DNA from: Sneathiella limimaris
Lineage (GTDB): Bacteria; Pseudomonadota; Alphaproteobacteria; Sneathiellales; Sneathiellaceae
DNA: 64,000 nt
NCBI RefSeq assembly: GCF_012932565.1
Contig: NZ_JABBYJ010000001.1
Span: 1,550,001 to 1,614,000, forward strand
Direction of reading: 5' to 3'
A program made the position numbers and the translations under genes. Under the pieces are notes generated by a model that was given only the letters and a program-made list of their open reading frames with translations, searched no databases and was not told where the DNA came from. Positions 54,153-63,714 of the stretch are shown in pieces. Within the stretch, counting starts at the first letter, position 1. Each line of letters starts with the position of its first letter.

Positions 54153-54523
54153 GGCTTGATACCCCCGCAGGCAACTATGTTTCCGCCGAGCGGCGCTGGG
54201 CAATGGTGGGATGTCGACTTAGTCATCGTGAACGGTTTAACTCGCGAGGGTTTTTGACGCTATTTTCAAAACTTGTTCCCTCATTCATATTCGCGTCAGT
54301 TTCAGAAGTATAGGATATTTTGAAAAAGGGACCTCATCTGGCAATGCCTGTTTCCTTTGAGGGAAAGGGAGGTTTTTAGTCGGAAATACAATCCGCACAT
54401 CCGGGGGGGCAGCTCGCCCCGAAGCTGCCAACTGTCGTCTTGATGTATAAATCGGTTTTTGTGTTTTAAGTTTTTAGTGTTTTTATTAATCCGAGCGATC
54501 TGGGTCTGTTACTGAACCTCGCC
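54153..54523. other. Gap between LysE exporter and histidine kinase
   Basis: About 370 bases. A G-rich run (CCGGGGGGGCAGC) lies near 54403. No gene or clear promoter is visible. Confidence 0.4.
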
Positions 54524-56434
54524 TCAGGCGTTAAATTCGGGATCTGGAGGTACTCTCTTAAGAGTGTTTTCCCTTACGGAAACTGTATTTGGGAACCGAT
54601 TGAGCCGCCGGGCGAGAAGTGCTTCCTTGATTTCTCTTTGTTTACCATCTGCATGATTAGCGATGCTGATGTCCCGCGCTAATATGTGACTGCGCCACCA
54701 ATCGCGAAGAAAATGTTGCAACTTATGTAAAGTTTCGGGGGTCGGTTGGTCCCGCCAAGACTTGGCGAGCTCGTCGACTTGTTCTTCCAGCTTGCGATGA
54801 CCGTTTAAGTGATTGTCTATATCGGGATATCCGGCAATCTGCATGATGACTTCTTCACGCTTAAAATGGTATCGAGTGTAAGCGATCATTTGCTCAATGA
54901 TCTCAGCGACTTGGCCTTTCTCCAGACTTAGGCGTGACGCCCGATTGATTAAAACGAAGATTTGCTGATGGTCTTGGTCAATCTCATCAACACCAACACG
55001 CAAATCATCGGTCCAAATCAAGGCGTCCTTATTCGCGGCCAACGGTACTGCAATCCAGAATTCGCTTCCGATGCCAATCTCGCTCTTATAGTCGATCCAA
55101 CCTCCGAGCCTTTCTATGATGCTTTTAGAAACTGCGAGACCTATGCCGCTTCCTCCTCCAGCGACTTCAGGATTATCAATGCCGCGATCAAATAGATCGA
55201 AAATCCGATTTCGGTTTTCCGGTTGGATGCCGATCCCGGTATCTTTGACCGCAAGACGTAAATACCCATTTTCTAACAACTCTGCCTTGACCTCAATCAT
55301 GCCGCCGTCGATGTTATAGCGCTCTGCATTGGATAACAGATTAGACAGGACCTGAGCTAAGCGAACTTTGTCGCTTCTAACGGCATGTTTTTGGCGATCT
55401 TCAAGTGAGACGTCTATGCGAATATTGCGGCTTATACATTTTTTATGGACCCATTGAACACATTCTTCGATTGTTTCACTTGCATCAAAATCTTCGAGTT
55501 TTAGCTGCAACTGGTTAGACTCGATGCGTGCTAGGTCCAGAACGTCGTCCACAAGCCGCGATAAATGATTGCCACCGTTCAAGATATTCTCGATGACTTC
55601 CGCTTGTTTTCTGTTTAATGACCCGTATACGCCTATTTGTAACATTTGCGAGTAACCCAGGATCGCGTTCAACGGAGTTCGCAGTTCATGGCTCATGGTC
55701 GCGAGAAACTCTGATTTTACCTGGCTCGCCAACTCGGCCTCTTCTTGCTGTTTTTTCACCCAGGTAATATCCCATCCTGTTGAGATAAAATATTCGCCCA
55801 AGGGGATACTTGTCATTTGCAGATGTTGGTCCAGGTCGGGAAAATAAGTCGTCCAGGAATAAGGCTTGCCAGTTTTAAATATTCGATTGACCATGGGCAT
55901 GAAGAGTTTGACCGCCTCGGGAGAGAAGATAACGTCAGCTGTTTTGCCAATCACGTCTTCCCGTTCCATCTCCCAAGATTTTACAGCGGCAGGGTTTATG
56001 TCTATCAGTCGCCAGTTCCTGATCTCACCAGTTTCGTCCCGGACCACTTCCCAGAAGTGAACCTCATCCATCATGTTATTGAAGAGTGAGCGATACTTGC
56101 CCTCACTTTCAATCAGTGCCGTATGCAACCGCTGTTGTTCTGAGATATCTCGGGTTAAGCAAATGATGAGATGTTCGTCCTCAAAATGAAATGGTGCCGC
56201 ACTTACAGAAGCGATGAATGTCGTGCCGTCTTTCTTTTTATGAACCGTCTGAAATTCAACTCGCTGCCCACCTACCAGAATTTTTTCGATTAACGACTCA
56301 ATCTCTTTTTCAGTTAAAGCCTCATCCCATAATACTGGCTGTGATCCAATTAACTCGTCACTCGAATAACCCAGCATCTCACAAAACCGATTACTGACTT
56401 CTACAACTTTGCCATCCGAGGAAACAACACACAT
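54524..56434 (-). CDS. PAS sensor histidine kinase with hemerythrin domain
   Basis: A 636-residue protein. Two PAS domains lie at ~1-110 and ~110-225, HisKA at ~240-305 with phospho-His in ATMSHELRTPLNAILGYS, and HATPase_c at ~345-465 (NLLSNAERYN, DTGIGIQPENRNRIFDLF, GSGIGLAVSKSI). A bacteriohemerythrin domain at ~475-600 has the di-iron ligands (DQDHQQIF, YHFKREEVIM, HLNGHRKLEEQ, HILARD). It is likely an oxygen- or redox-sensing kinase. The in-frame ATG 56434 cuts into the first PAS domain. Its true start is likely TTG 56504, out of frame by one base because of an A7/T7 run at 56453-56459. Confidence 0.85.
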   Translation of the reverse strand: MCVVSSDGKVVEVSNRFCEMLGYSSDELIGSQPVLWDEALTEKEIESLIEKILVGGQRVEFQTVHKKKDGTTFIASVSAAPFHFEDEHLIICLTRDISEQQRLHTALIESEGKYRSLFNNMMDEVHFWEVVRDETGEIRNWRLIDINPAAVKSWEMEREDVIGKTADVIFSPEAVKLFMPMVNRIFKTGKPYSWTTYFPDLDQHLQMTSIPLGEYFISTGWDITWVKKQQEEAELASQVKSEFLATMSHELRTPLNAILGYSQMLQIGVYGSLNRKQAEVIENILNGGNHLSRLVDDVLDLARIESNQLQLKLEDFDASETIEECVQWVHKKCISRNIRIDVSLEDRQKHAVRSDKVRLAQVLSNLLSNAERYNIDGGMIEVKAELLENGYLRLAVKDTGIGIQPENRNRIFDLFDRGIDNPEVAGGGSGIGLAVSKSIIERLGGWIDYKSEIGIGSEFWIAVPLAANKDALIWTDDLRVGVDEIDQDHQQIFVLINRASRLSLEKGQVAEIIEQMIAYTRYHFKREEVIMQIAGYPDIDNHLNGHRKLEEQVDELAKSWRDQPTPETLHKLQHFLRDWWRSHILARDISIANHADGKQREIKEALLARRLNRFPNTVSVRENTLKRVPPDPEFNA

Positions 56435-56504
56435 CCCATCACTAAGATTTTTAAAAAAATGCTAAGGCTTTTTCATACTCTCGTCTGAGATTATTAGAGC
56501 TCAA

Positions 56505-56819
56505 TATTCTCTCCCACGGTCATAAAAATCTAACTGTTGAAAAAAAACACTGCCGAGGCCGAAACATTAAAAATCAATTATTTAGTATATTACTAATAAA
56601 TATTAAACCGTATTGGAGATTTAGCTGAGGAGCTGTGGTATTCTCGACAACCTTCTTTGACTAGGAAGGGCCACCTAGAATAAGCCCGATTGTTGTCGGT
56701 CTATTTATGTCCCAAGAAACAAAAATAACCCCAAGTGGAGTTGTTTTCATTGCGAACTCAACTTATAATATGTTTCTAATGTAAATTGGACCTAGTCTGG
56801 AACCTTGGGGGAGGGGAAG
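56505..56819. other. Gap between histidine kinase and DUF2235 gene
   Basis: About 315 AT-rich bases. It holds the promoter of the DUF2235 gene at 56741-56769 and no gene that I can support. Confidence 0.45.
56741..56769 (+). promoter_or_regulatory. Predicted sigma70 promoter of the DUF2235 gene
   Basis: TTGTTT, a 17-base spacer and a perfect TATAAT, 51 bases before ATG 56820. Confidence 0.55.
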
Positions 56820-57845
56820 ATGAAACGGATTGTAGTCTTTGCTGACGGCACATGGAATTCACCAGAAGAAGAGGGTGTGACCAATGTCTTGATGATGGCC
56901 AGAAGCGTAAAGCCTGTCGCGGATGATGGGAGCAAACAGGTCGTCTTCTATGACTGGGGTGTTGGGACGGATCGCAAGAAGCTGATGGGCGGTGTGTCAG
57001 GCGAAGGGATCGACAAAAATATCCAGGATTGCTACCGCTTCATTGTTCATAATTACGATCCGGGGGATGAGCTTTTTTTCTTCGGCTTCAGCCGGGGCGC
57101 CTATACGGTTCGCTCTCTGACCGGCTTTATTCGCAATTGCGGACTGCTAAAGCGCGAGCACGCGATCCGAATTCCCGAAGCTTATGCTTTGTACCGTAAG
57201 CGCACCAAATCCAGCCATCCAGACGAAGATATGGCCAAGCAATTTCGGGCGGATTATTCTGTCGCAAATAAGACCCCGGTCAAATTTGTGGGGGCGTGGG
57301 ATACGGTTGGCGCCTTGGGGATCCCGGTTCCTTTCTGGGGAACACTTGGCAAGAAGGAATTCCTGTTTCATGACACCTCTCCAAGCGGCATTATTCGGCA
57401 CTTGCGGCATGCGATGTCGATCGATGAGGATCGGGAGGATTTCCAGGTCACCCGCTTTGATTTAAAGCCCAACTCCACCATAGACCTCAAAGAGGTGTGG
57501 TTCCCTGGCGTTCATTCGGATGTGGGCGGCGGCTATAAGGTACATGGGTTGAGCGATGCGGCCTGCAAGTGGATGAAGGGGGAAGCAGAAAGCTTTGATC
57601 TTGAGTTTGAAGATCAAATCAACACCTGGATAGACCCTGATCATGGTTCTAAAATCCATGCCGAGCGCAAAGGTATTTATCTGCTCAGGGACAAGATTAC
57701 GCGCGATGTCGCTGGGGCAATCCACAAGTCTGCAAAGGACCGATGGGACAATGATGTTGAGGGTTATCAGAAACGCAGCAAGGCCCTCGCCAAATTCCTG
57801 AAGGCCCATGGCAATAACTGGGCAAATGTGGAAATTGTCCCCTAG
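56820..57845 (+). CDS. DUF2235 alpha/beta hydrolase
   Basis: A 341-residue protein starting VVFADGTWNSPEE, the DUF2235 entry motif. The nucleophile elbow GFSRGAYTVRSL (GxSxG) lies near residue 85, and the catalytic Asp/His region is around FPGVHSDVGGGYKVHG. DUF2235 includes type VI secretion phospholipase effectors (Tle1) and other lipolytic hydrolases. No secretion genes, vgrG or immunity gene lie nearby, so an effector role is not supported here. ATG 56820 has GGGGAGGGGAAG upstream. Confidence 0.88.
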   Translation: MKRIVVFADGTWNSPEEEGVTNVLMMARSVKPVADDGSKQVVFYDWGVGTDRKKLMGGVSGEGIDKNIQDCYRFIVHNYDPGDELFFFGFSRGAYTVRSLTGFIRNCGLLKREHAIRIPEAYALYRKRTKSSHPDEDMAKQFRADYSVANKTPVKFVGAWDTVGALGIPVPFWGTLGKKEFLFHDTSPSGIIRHLRHAMSIDEDREDFQVTRFDLKPNSTIDLKEVWFPGVHSDVGGGYKVHGLSDAACKWMKGEAESFDLEFEDQINTWIDPDHGSKIHAERKGIYLLRDKITRDVAGAIHKSAKDRWDNDVEGYQKRSKALAKFLKAHGNNWANVEIVP

Positions 57846-57860
57846 CGGAAGGTCGAACCC

Positions 57861-58394
57861 TTAATCCTTACCCAACTCAAATGGCGATCCGACGGCGAAG
57901 AGTTTGGTGACCTCGCCCGCCTCGTTGGCAAGCGGGCAAACGAGGCCGAGCAGATGCCGTTTGAAGCCTTGGACATGAACGAATTCATAGACATCAAGTG
58001 CGGCAAAGCGATGTTCGACCACATCCCGGAACCGAGTTAGGATAGAGGAAACCTGGACCCGCTCGGACATGGTAGAGACCAATTCCTTGGTTTTTAGAAC
58101 CTGCCAGTCCGAAACTTTTTCACCAAAGATTTTCGCCATAAAATCGGCCCCGCCATCAATGACTTCGAAAAAGCCGATATGCTCGAAGCAGATGGGTGGT
58201 ATTGCCTCGGGCCTCAAGTCTTTTTCCTTGGGGATTTTGTTGCCATTACACAGTGACAACCAAAACTCATACCCAATTCTAGACGGGCAGTCGGGCATAT
58301 ATTGCAATAGGCTACCGCGCTGATCTCCTTCTGTCAGGTAGCCGTCTTTACACAGTTTGGCTAGTGTCTCAAAACTCGCGTTGTTTGTAGTCAC
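57861..58394 (-). CDS. PAS-domain protein (PAS_5-like)
   Basis: A 177-residue soluble protein. Residues ~55-165 look like the alphaproteobacterial PAS_5 domain: LRPEAIPPICFEHIGFFEVIDGG, then DFMAKIFGEKVSDW and a terminal FKRHLLGLVCPLANEAGEVT. No output domain is attached, so it probably acts as a sensor or partner protein. GTG 58394 start with GAGG about 10 bases upstream. It is convergent with the DUF2235 gene, 15 bases away. Confidence 0.72.
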   Translation of the reverse strand: MTTNNASFETLAKLCKDGYLTEGDQRGSLLQYMPDCPSRIGYEFWLSLCNGNKIPKEKDLRPEAIPPICFEHIGFFEVIDGGADFMAKIFGEKVSDWQVLKTKELVSTMSERVQVSSILTRFRDVVEHRFAALDVYEFVHVQGFKRHLLGLVCPLANEAGEVTKLFAVGSPFELGKD

Positions 58395-58923
58395 TCGGAT
58401 TTGTCCTCACATATCTTTGCTCATGCGGTCCCGCCGTTCAGGCTCTCAGCAGCCCGACCGTATTGCCAATTCTTCTTTTTGCAACAGCGTCGCCCCCACT
58501 CCCCCTTTTGCGATTATTATAATATAATGAGTATATGATTTGTGAAAGTGTTTTCAGATGTGGATTTCCACAAACACACGTGTGAAGTGGTGAAATCTAT
58601 TCACATTTTGAGTGTGTATTCATGTTTTAAGATAGGGGAATACCATGAGGATGAGGCGTACCTGCTCAAACCCTGCGATCTAATCCTAACTGGTTGTTTT
58701 TAAATTAATTTCATAAAATGTGTGGTTGGTGAAATTTAATTACATCATATTTATTCTTAGAAAAATATTATTTCCCCCTGTTCAAATGGGTTCAAGTTTG
58801 TCAGAATTAGGGAACAATAAATTAAGAATACGTTTTATGGGAGGGGCACTCAGGTGCCAAGGGGCGTAATTCTATAAAAAGCAAGAATATGCATCTTGTG
58901 GCCTGTGTAGCCAATGGTAGTGT
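58395..58923. other. 530-base gap upstream of the liv operon
   Basis: AT-rich, no gene supported. It contains palindromes GTGGATTTCCAC (58560-58571) and CACACGTGTG (58575-58584), in tandem, which could be regulator-binding sites for the liv operon or the divergent PAS gene. Confidence 0.4.
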
Positions 58924-59736
58924 TTGAATAATAATCTAGCGAGCAAAGTCGTGCCCGAGAGCGGGCGCGCGCGGCCCTTATTGAGTGTCCGGGATGTTAG
59001 CGTGAATTTTGGCGGCATCATCGCGCTTGACGGGGTTTCCTTTGATATCGAGGCGGGTCATATCGTTGGTCTGATCGGGCCTAACGGGGCTGGTAAAACC
59101 ACCCTGTTTAACTGCATTAGCCGGCTCTACAACGTCAATGCAGGGGACATCCTTTTAGAGGATCACTCCATCCTGAATGAGCCGGTTCACAATATGTGTT
59201 CCCTCGGCGTTGGTCGGACCTTTCAGAACCTGGCCCTTTTTGCCAATCTAACGGTTCTCGACAACATCATGATTGGCGGTCACAGCACCGGAAAAACCGA
59301 TTACATCAGCAATGCCCTGCATTTGCCCTGGACCCGGCGGGAGGAACGGCGTCTACGGGAGCAGGCGTTGGAGGTTCTTAGCTTTCTGGGGCTTCAAGAT
59401 ACGGCCCAGCAACGGATCAGTGACTTGCCATTTGGGGTGAAGAAGCGGCTGGAAATTGCCCGGGCGCTGCTGAGCAAGCCAAAGCTTTTATTGATGGATG
59501 AACCCGCGGGCGGGCTTAATCACAATGAGCTGTCGGATCTGATCGCCACCATTCATAAAATCCGCAACGAGTATGGCGTGACTGTCCTTTTGGTTGAACA
59601 TCACATGGGCCTTGTCATGGAGGTGTCCGACACGGTGGTTGCCATGAGCCTGGGACGCAAACTGGCGGAAGGACCGCCCAGCGTTATCCAGCAGCATCCA
59701 GACGTTATCGAAGCATATCTTGGGACAGGCAAATGA
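58924..59736 (+). CDS. livG: Branched-chain amino-acid-type ABC transporter ATPase LivG
   Basis: A 270-residue ABC ATPase. Walker A GLIGPNGAGKTTLFNCISRL lies near residue 48, followed by the Q-loop region, the signature SDLPFGVKKRLEIARALLS and Walker B LLLMDEPAGGLNHNE, with the C-terminal extension typical of LivG. It energises a HAAT-family importer. The start is uncertain: TTG 58924 gives an 18-residue polar extension, while GTG 58951 is closer to the conserved region. It overlaps livF by four bases. Confidence 0.92.
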   Translation: MNNNLASKVVPESGRARPLLSVRDVSVNFGGIIALDGVSFDIEAGHIVGLIGPNGAGKTTLFNCISRLYNVNAGDILLEDHSILNEPVHNMCSLGVGRTFQNLALFANLTVLDNIMIGGHSTGKTDYISNALHLPWTRREERRLREQALEVLSFLGLQDTAQQRISDLPFGVKKRLEIARALLSKPKLLLMDEPAGGLNHNELSDLIATIHKIRNEYGVTVLLVEHHMGLVMEVSDTVVAMSLGRKLAEGPPSVIQQHPDVIEAYLGTGK

Positions 59737-60446
59737 GTAGTTTACTGGAAGTCAAAGGGCTGGAGGCCTCCTATGGGCAATCCAAGGTCCTGAACGGTCT
59801 TGATTTTAACCTGGAACAGGGCGGCGTGACCACCATTCTGGGCGCGAACGGGGCCGGCAAAACCACAACATTACGGGCCATCAGCGGCATGGTTTCCTTG
59901 AAAGGATCCATCAAGCTTGCGGGTCAGGAACTTGCGGGAACCCGTGCGGCGGATATTACCCGCTGCGGTGTTGCCCATGTGCCGGAAGGGCGGGGGACAT
60001 TTGTTCGTCTTTCCGCGCAGGAAAATCTGACGCTTGGTGCTTATACCCGCAATGACAAGGCCGGCATCGCCGAGGATATGGAGCGGGTTTACAGCTATTT
60101 CCCGATCCTCAAGCAGCGCCGCAATCAGCAGGCCGGAACCTTGAGTGGCGGTGAAGCGCAAATGCTGGCCGTTGGCCGGGCGCTAATGCTGCGGCCACGA
60201 CTCTTGTTGCTGGATGAGCCGTCTTTCGGTCTTGCCCCGCTGATTGTCGCTGAATTGTTTGAAATCCTGAGACGGATCAACGCGGAGGAAGGGGTCAGCA
60301 TGTTGCTCGTCGAGCAGAACGCCTCCCTTGCACTTGATCTGGCTGACCATGCCTACTTGCTGGAGACAGGGAGTATCGTCCTTTCCGGCACGGCGGATTC
60401 AATTTTGGAAAATGAGACCGTCCGGCGGTCCTACTTGGGATACTAG
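59733..60446 (+). CDS. livF: Branched-chain amino-acid-type ABC transporter ATPase LivF
   Basis: A 237-residue ABC ATPase. Walker A TILGANGAGKTTTLRAISG, the LivF-typical CGVAHVPEGRGTFVRLSAQEN, signature LSGGEAQMLAVGRALM and Walker B LLLLDEPSFGLAPL are present. It is the second ATPase of the importer and overlaps livG (ATGA), so translation is coupled. Confidence 0.94.
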   Translation: MSSLLEVKGLEASYGQSKVLNGLDFNLEQGGVTTILGANGAGKTTTLRAISGMVSLKGSIKLAGQELAGTRAADITRCGVAHVPEGRGTFVRLSAQENLTLGAYTRNDKAGIAEDMERVYSYFPILKQRRNQQAGTLSGGEAQMLAVGRALMLRPRLLLLDEPSFGLAPLIVAELFEILRRINAEEGVSMLLVEQNASLALDLADHAYLLETGSIVLSGTADSILENETVRRSYLGY

Positions 60447-60456
60447 GAAAAACGCT

Positions 60457-61329
60457 ATGGATCTTTTTTTACAACAAATCCTGACGGGACTGGCTAACGG
60501 CTCGATTTATGCCTGTCTGGCGCTGGCTGTGGTGATGATTTACCAGGCCATCGATCACTTCAACTTCGCCCAGGGCGAAATGGCCATGTTCAGCACTTAT
60601 ATCTGCTGGAGCATGATTGCAGTGGGTGTGCCTTACTGGCTCGCCTTTTTCCTGACCATTGTCATTTCCTTTGTTGCCGGTGTCACCATTGAGCGGGTGA
60701 TATTCAAGCCCCTGCATAACGCACCGGTTCTCAGTCATATTATTGTGTTTATTGGGCTTTTGGCCATCTTCAACAGTATGGCGGGCGCCATTTGGGATCA
60801 CACCATCAAGACCTTCCCATCTCCTTTCCCTGAAGGCTCTTTCCAGGGGCTCATCGGAATGCATGAGGTGGGCATGTTCTTTGTCACGCTGATTATGTTG
60901 CTCTGCATCTTCTGCTTCTTCCGCTATACGCGCATCGGCATGGCCATGCAGGCGGCAGCGGCCAATCCGGATAGTGCCGAACTGGTTGGTATTCGGGTGA
61001 GTTGGATGCTGGCACTGGGCTGGGGACTTGCTGCAGCCATTGGTGCGGTTGCGGGGATGATGATTGCCCCGATCGTGTTCCTCGATCCGAACATGATGCT
61101 CGGTATCCTGCTTTATGGATTTGCCGCGGCTATTGTGGGCGGTATCTCCAATCCTGGCGGTGCCGTGGCAGGGGGCTTTCTCGTTGGAATTATCGAGAAC
61201 CTGGCCGGAACCTATCTGCCAGCAATCGGAAGTGAACTGAAACTGACAGTGGCTCTTGTCCTGATCGTCACGGTTCTCCTGTTCAAGCCGAACGGTCTGT
61301 TCGGAAAATCAATTGTGACCCGGGTGTAA
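60457..61329 (+). CDS. livH: Branched-chain amino-acid-type ABC permease LivH
   Basis: A 290-residue permease with about eight helices: GLANGSIYACLALAVVMIYQ at the start and the conserved cytosolic EAA-like region around RYTRIGMAMQAAAANPDSAE. ATG 60457 has AGGAAAAA upstream. A longer open frame beginning inside livF has no support. The substrate class is set by livK. Confidence 0.93.
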   Translation: MDLFLQQILTGLANGSIYACLALAVVMIYQAIDHFNFAQGEMAMFSTYICWSMIAVGVPYWLAFFLTIVISFVAGVTIERVIFKPLHNAPVLSHIIVFIGLLAIFNSMAGAIWDHTIKTFPSPFPEGSFQGLIGMHEVGMFFVTLIMLLCIFCFFRYTRIGMAMQAAAANPDSAELVGIRVSWMLALGWGLAAAIGAVAGMMIAPIVFLDPNMMLGILLYGFAAAIVGGISNPGGAVAGGFLVGIIENLAGTYLPAIGSELKLTVALVLIVTVLLFKPNGLFGKSIVTRV

Positions 61330-61333
61330 TGTC

Positions 61334-62335
61334 ATGACTACAGATGTAAACGTCAATATGGAAAAACCGGCAGACAAAAGCCTGCTGGAGGGTCGCAAGA
61401 TTAATGTGAAATGGGTGGCCCTGTTCATTGCCATTGGGTTGGTTGTCCCCTTTGTACTGGATGGCTATACGGTCTTTCAGGCGACTATGGTGGTTATCTA
61501 TGCCATCGCGATTTTGGGGCTTAATCTGCTCACCGGGTTTAACGGGCAGTTCTCCTTAGGTCATAGTGCCTTTTATGCGATCGGCGCCTACACGGCGGCG
61601 GTTCTGGTCAACCATCTGGATTTCCCCGTTTATGTGACCATTCCGCTTGGTGGGGTTGTCTGCTTTGTGGCGGGTTTTCTCTTTGGGCTTCCGGCCCTCA
61701 GGCTGGAGGGGCTCTATCTGGCGCTGGCGACATTTGCCCTTGCGGTGGCAGTTCCGCAAATCCTCAAATCCTCCCATCTGGAAGGATTAACCGGTGGGGT
61801 GCAGGGAATGGATCTGTTCCGCCCAAGCGTGCCGGAATTCCTGCCGATCAGTATGGATCAGTGGTGGTACCTGATTGCCTTTGGCATCATGCTCCTGTTG
61901 TTCTGGGTGGCATGGAACCTGATCAACAGCCGCTCTGGCCGGGCCATGATGGCCATTCGCGATAACCCGATTGCGGCCCGCTCCATGGGTATAAACACGT
62001 CCCTTTACAAATCTCTGACCTTCGGTGTGAGTGCCTTTTACACAGGTGTTGCCGGGGCATTGGGGGCGATTATCGTGGAATTTGTCGCACCGGACAGTTT
62101 TACGTTCCAGCTCTCGATCCTGCTCTTTATCGGCCTTGTGGTCGGCGGAACAGGAACCATCTGGGGCGCTATCTTTGGCGGAATGTTCATTCTGCTGGTG
62201 CCGAACTTTGCCGAACAGATTTCTACCGGACTGTCCTATGCGGTGTTCGGGGTCATACTAATTCTTGTCATTTACGTCATGCCCTCAGGTTTTGCGGGCT
62301 TGGTAAATCTGTTGTTGGCGCGCCTTCGAAGATAG
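61334..62335 (+). CDS. livM: Branched-chain amino-acid-type ABC permease LivM
   Basis: A 333-residue permease with a ~25-residue cytosolic N-terminus, about nine helices and the LivM hallmarks GLNLLTGFNGQFSLGHSAFY and RSGRAMMAIRDNPIAARSMG. It pairs with LivH. It lies four bases after livH. Confidence 0.94.
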   Translation: MTTDVNVNMEKPADKSLLEGRKINVKWVALFIAIGLVVPFVLDGYTVFQATMVVIYAIAILGLNLLTGFNGQFSLGHSAFYAIGAYTAAVLVNHLDFPVYVTIPLGGVVCFVAGFLFGLPALRLEGLYLALATFALAVAVPQILKSSHLEGLTGGVQGMDLFRPSVPEFLPISMDQWWYLIAFGIMLLLFWVAWNLINSRSGRAMMAIRDNPIAARSMGINTSLYKSLTFGVSAFYTGVAGALGAIIVEFVAPDSFTFQLSILLFIGLVVGGTGTIWGAIFGGMFILLVPNFAEQISTGLSYAVFGVILILVIYVMPSGFAGLVNLLLARLRR

Positions 62336-62402
62336 AGGCGGGCCCACAATTGCATCAGTGAGGAGAAGCTCACTTTAATCAAGCAGATAACAGGAGGAAA
62401 AC

Positions 62403-63620
62403 ATGCTAACCGGGAAAAAACTGGCAATGACTCTGATTGCGGCGGCAGGCCTCAGCCTGTCCACACAGTCAGCGTCCGCCGACAAAATGTATGGACCAGG
62501 TGTCACCGACACGTCCATTAAAATTGGCAATACCATGCCCTATAGTGGCCCAGCTGCTGCTTATGGCACTATCGGCAAGGCCTCTGCCGCTTATTTCGCC
62601 AAAATCAATGCGGAAGGCGGGATCAACGGCCGTAAGATTGAGTTTATCTCACTCGATGATGGTTACAGCCCACCAAAAACCAAGGAACAGACCCGGAAAC
62701 TGGTCGAGCAGGAAGGTGTTCTGCTGATGTATGAAGGCCTTGGAACCCCAACCAACTCCGCGGTTCATGCGTATCTGAACCACAAAAAGGTGCCTCAGCT
62801 CTTTGTCGCGACAGGGGCCACCAAATGGGGTCAGCCAGATAAATTCCCATGGACCATGGGCTGGCAGCCAAGTTACCAGACCGAGGGGAAACTTTTTGCC
62901 CGCTACGTGCTGGATAATGTGAAAGACGCCAAGATCGGCATTCTTTATCAGAATGACGACTACGGCAAAGACTATGTGCACGGCATGAAAGACGAGCTGG
63001 GTGACATGGCGGATAAACTGATCGTGGCCGAAGAAAGCTACGAGGTAACAGATCCAACCATTAACTCCCAGATCATCAAGCTCAAAGACAGTGGCGCTAA
63101 CGTGTTCTTTAACGTGGCAACACCAAAATTTGCGGCGCAAGCGATCAAGAAAGTCCGGGAACTGGAATGGTATCCTGTATTCCTGAACAACTCCGTCTCC
63201 AACTCAGTGGGTGCGGTTTACAAGCCAGCTGGTCTTGAAAACTCCAAGGATATCATTTCTTTGCAGTATTACATGGATCCAACAGCCCCTGAAACTCAGG
63301 AAACCGAAGCCTATAAAAAATGGGCTGCCTGGATGAAGGAATATTACCCAGAAGGCGATATGCTGAACACCTTTAACGTCTACGGGTATTTGAACGCCCA
63401 GACACTGGTGCAGGTGCTGAAGCAGGCTGGTGATAACCTGACCCGCGAAAACATCATGAAAGAAGCTGCTAATCTGGATTTTGAAATCGACATGTTCCTG
63501 CCGGGCGTGAAGATTAAAACCAGCGCGACAGACTTCTATCCAATTGAAGGCATGATGCCGGTCAAATTTGACGGCCAGCGCCCTGTCCCAATCGGAGAAG
63601 TGGTGTCCTTGGACAAGTAA
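62403..63620 (+). CDS. livK: Periplasmic substrate-binding protein of the liv-type transporter
   Basis: A 405-residue protein with a signal peptide (residues 1-26, cleavage near SASA), then a Leu/Ile/Val-binding-type two-lobed fold starting DTSIKIGNTMPYSGPAAAYG. Conserved GYSPPKTKEQTRKLVEQEGV and YQNDDYGKDYVHGMK lie in the first lobe and hinge. The family also binds amides, urea and aromatic acids, so the ligand may not be a branched-chain amino acid. AGGAGG lies just upstream. Last gene of the operon before a strong terminator. Confidence 0.92.
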   Translation: MLTGKKLAMTLIAAAGLSLSTQSASADKMYGPGVTDTSIKIGNTMPYSGPAAAYGTIGKASAAYFAKINAEGGINGRKIEFISLDDGYSPPKTKEQTRKLVEQEGVLLMYEGLGTPTNSAVHAYLNHKKVPQLFVATGATKWGQPDKFPWTMGWQPSYQTEGKLFARYVLDNVKDAKIGILYQNDDYGKDYVHGMKDELGDMADKLIVAEESYEVTDPTINSQIIKLKDSGANVFFNVATPKFAAQAIKKVRELEWYPVFLNNSVSNSVGAVYKPAGLENSKDIISLQYYMDPTAPETQETEAYKKWAAWMKEYYPEGDMLNTFNVYGYLNAQTLVQVLKQAGDNLTRENIMKEAANLDFEIDMFLPGVKIKTSATDFYPIEGMMPVKFDGQRPVPIGEVVSLDK

Positions 63621-63650
63621 TCTGAGAGACCCTTTTTAAGGAGTATCAAG

Positions 63651-63681
63651 AATGGCGGGGCCCAAAACCCCGCCATTTTTT
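63651..63681 (+). terminator. Terminator after livK
   Basis: Stem AATGGCGGGG / CCCCGCCATT with a CCCAAAA loop followed by TTTTTTG. It ends the livGFHMK transcript. Confidence 0.88.
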
Positions 63682-63714
63682 GTTTGGTTTGGTCAATTTC
63701 AGGGGAAGTCGCGT

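Noticed and set aside
56820-57845. Type VI secretion effector operon
   Set aside because: DUF2235 alone does not support it; no secretion or immunity genes are nearby.
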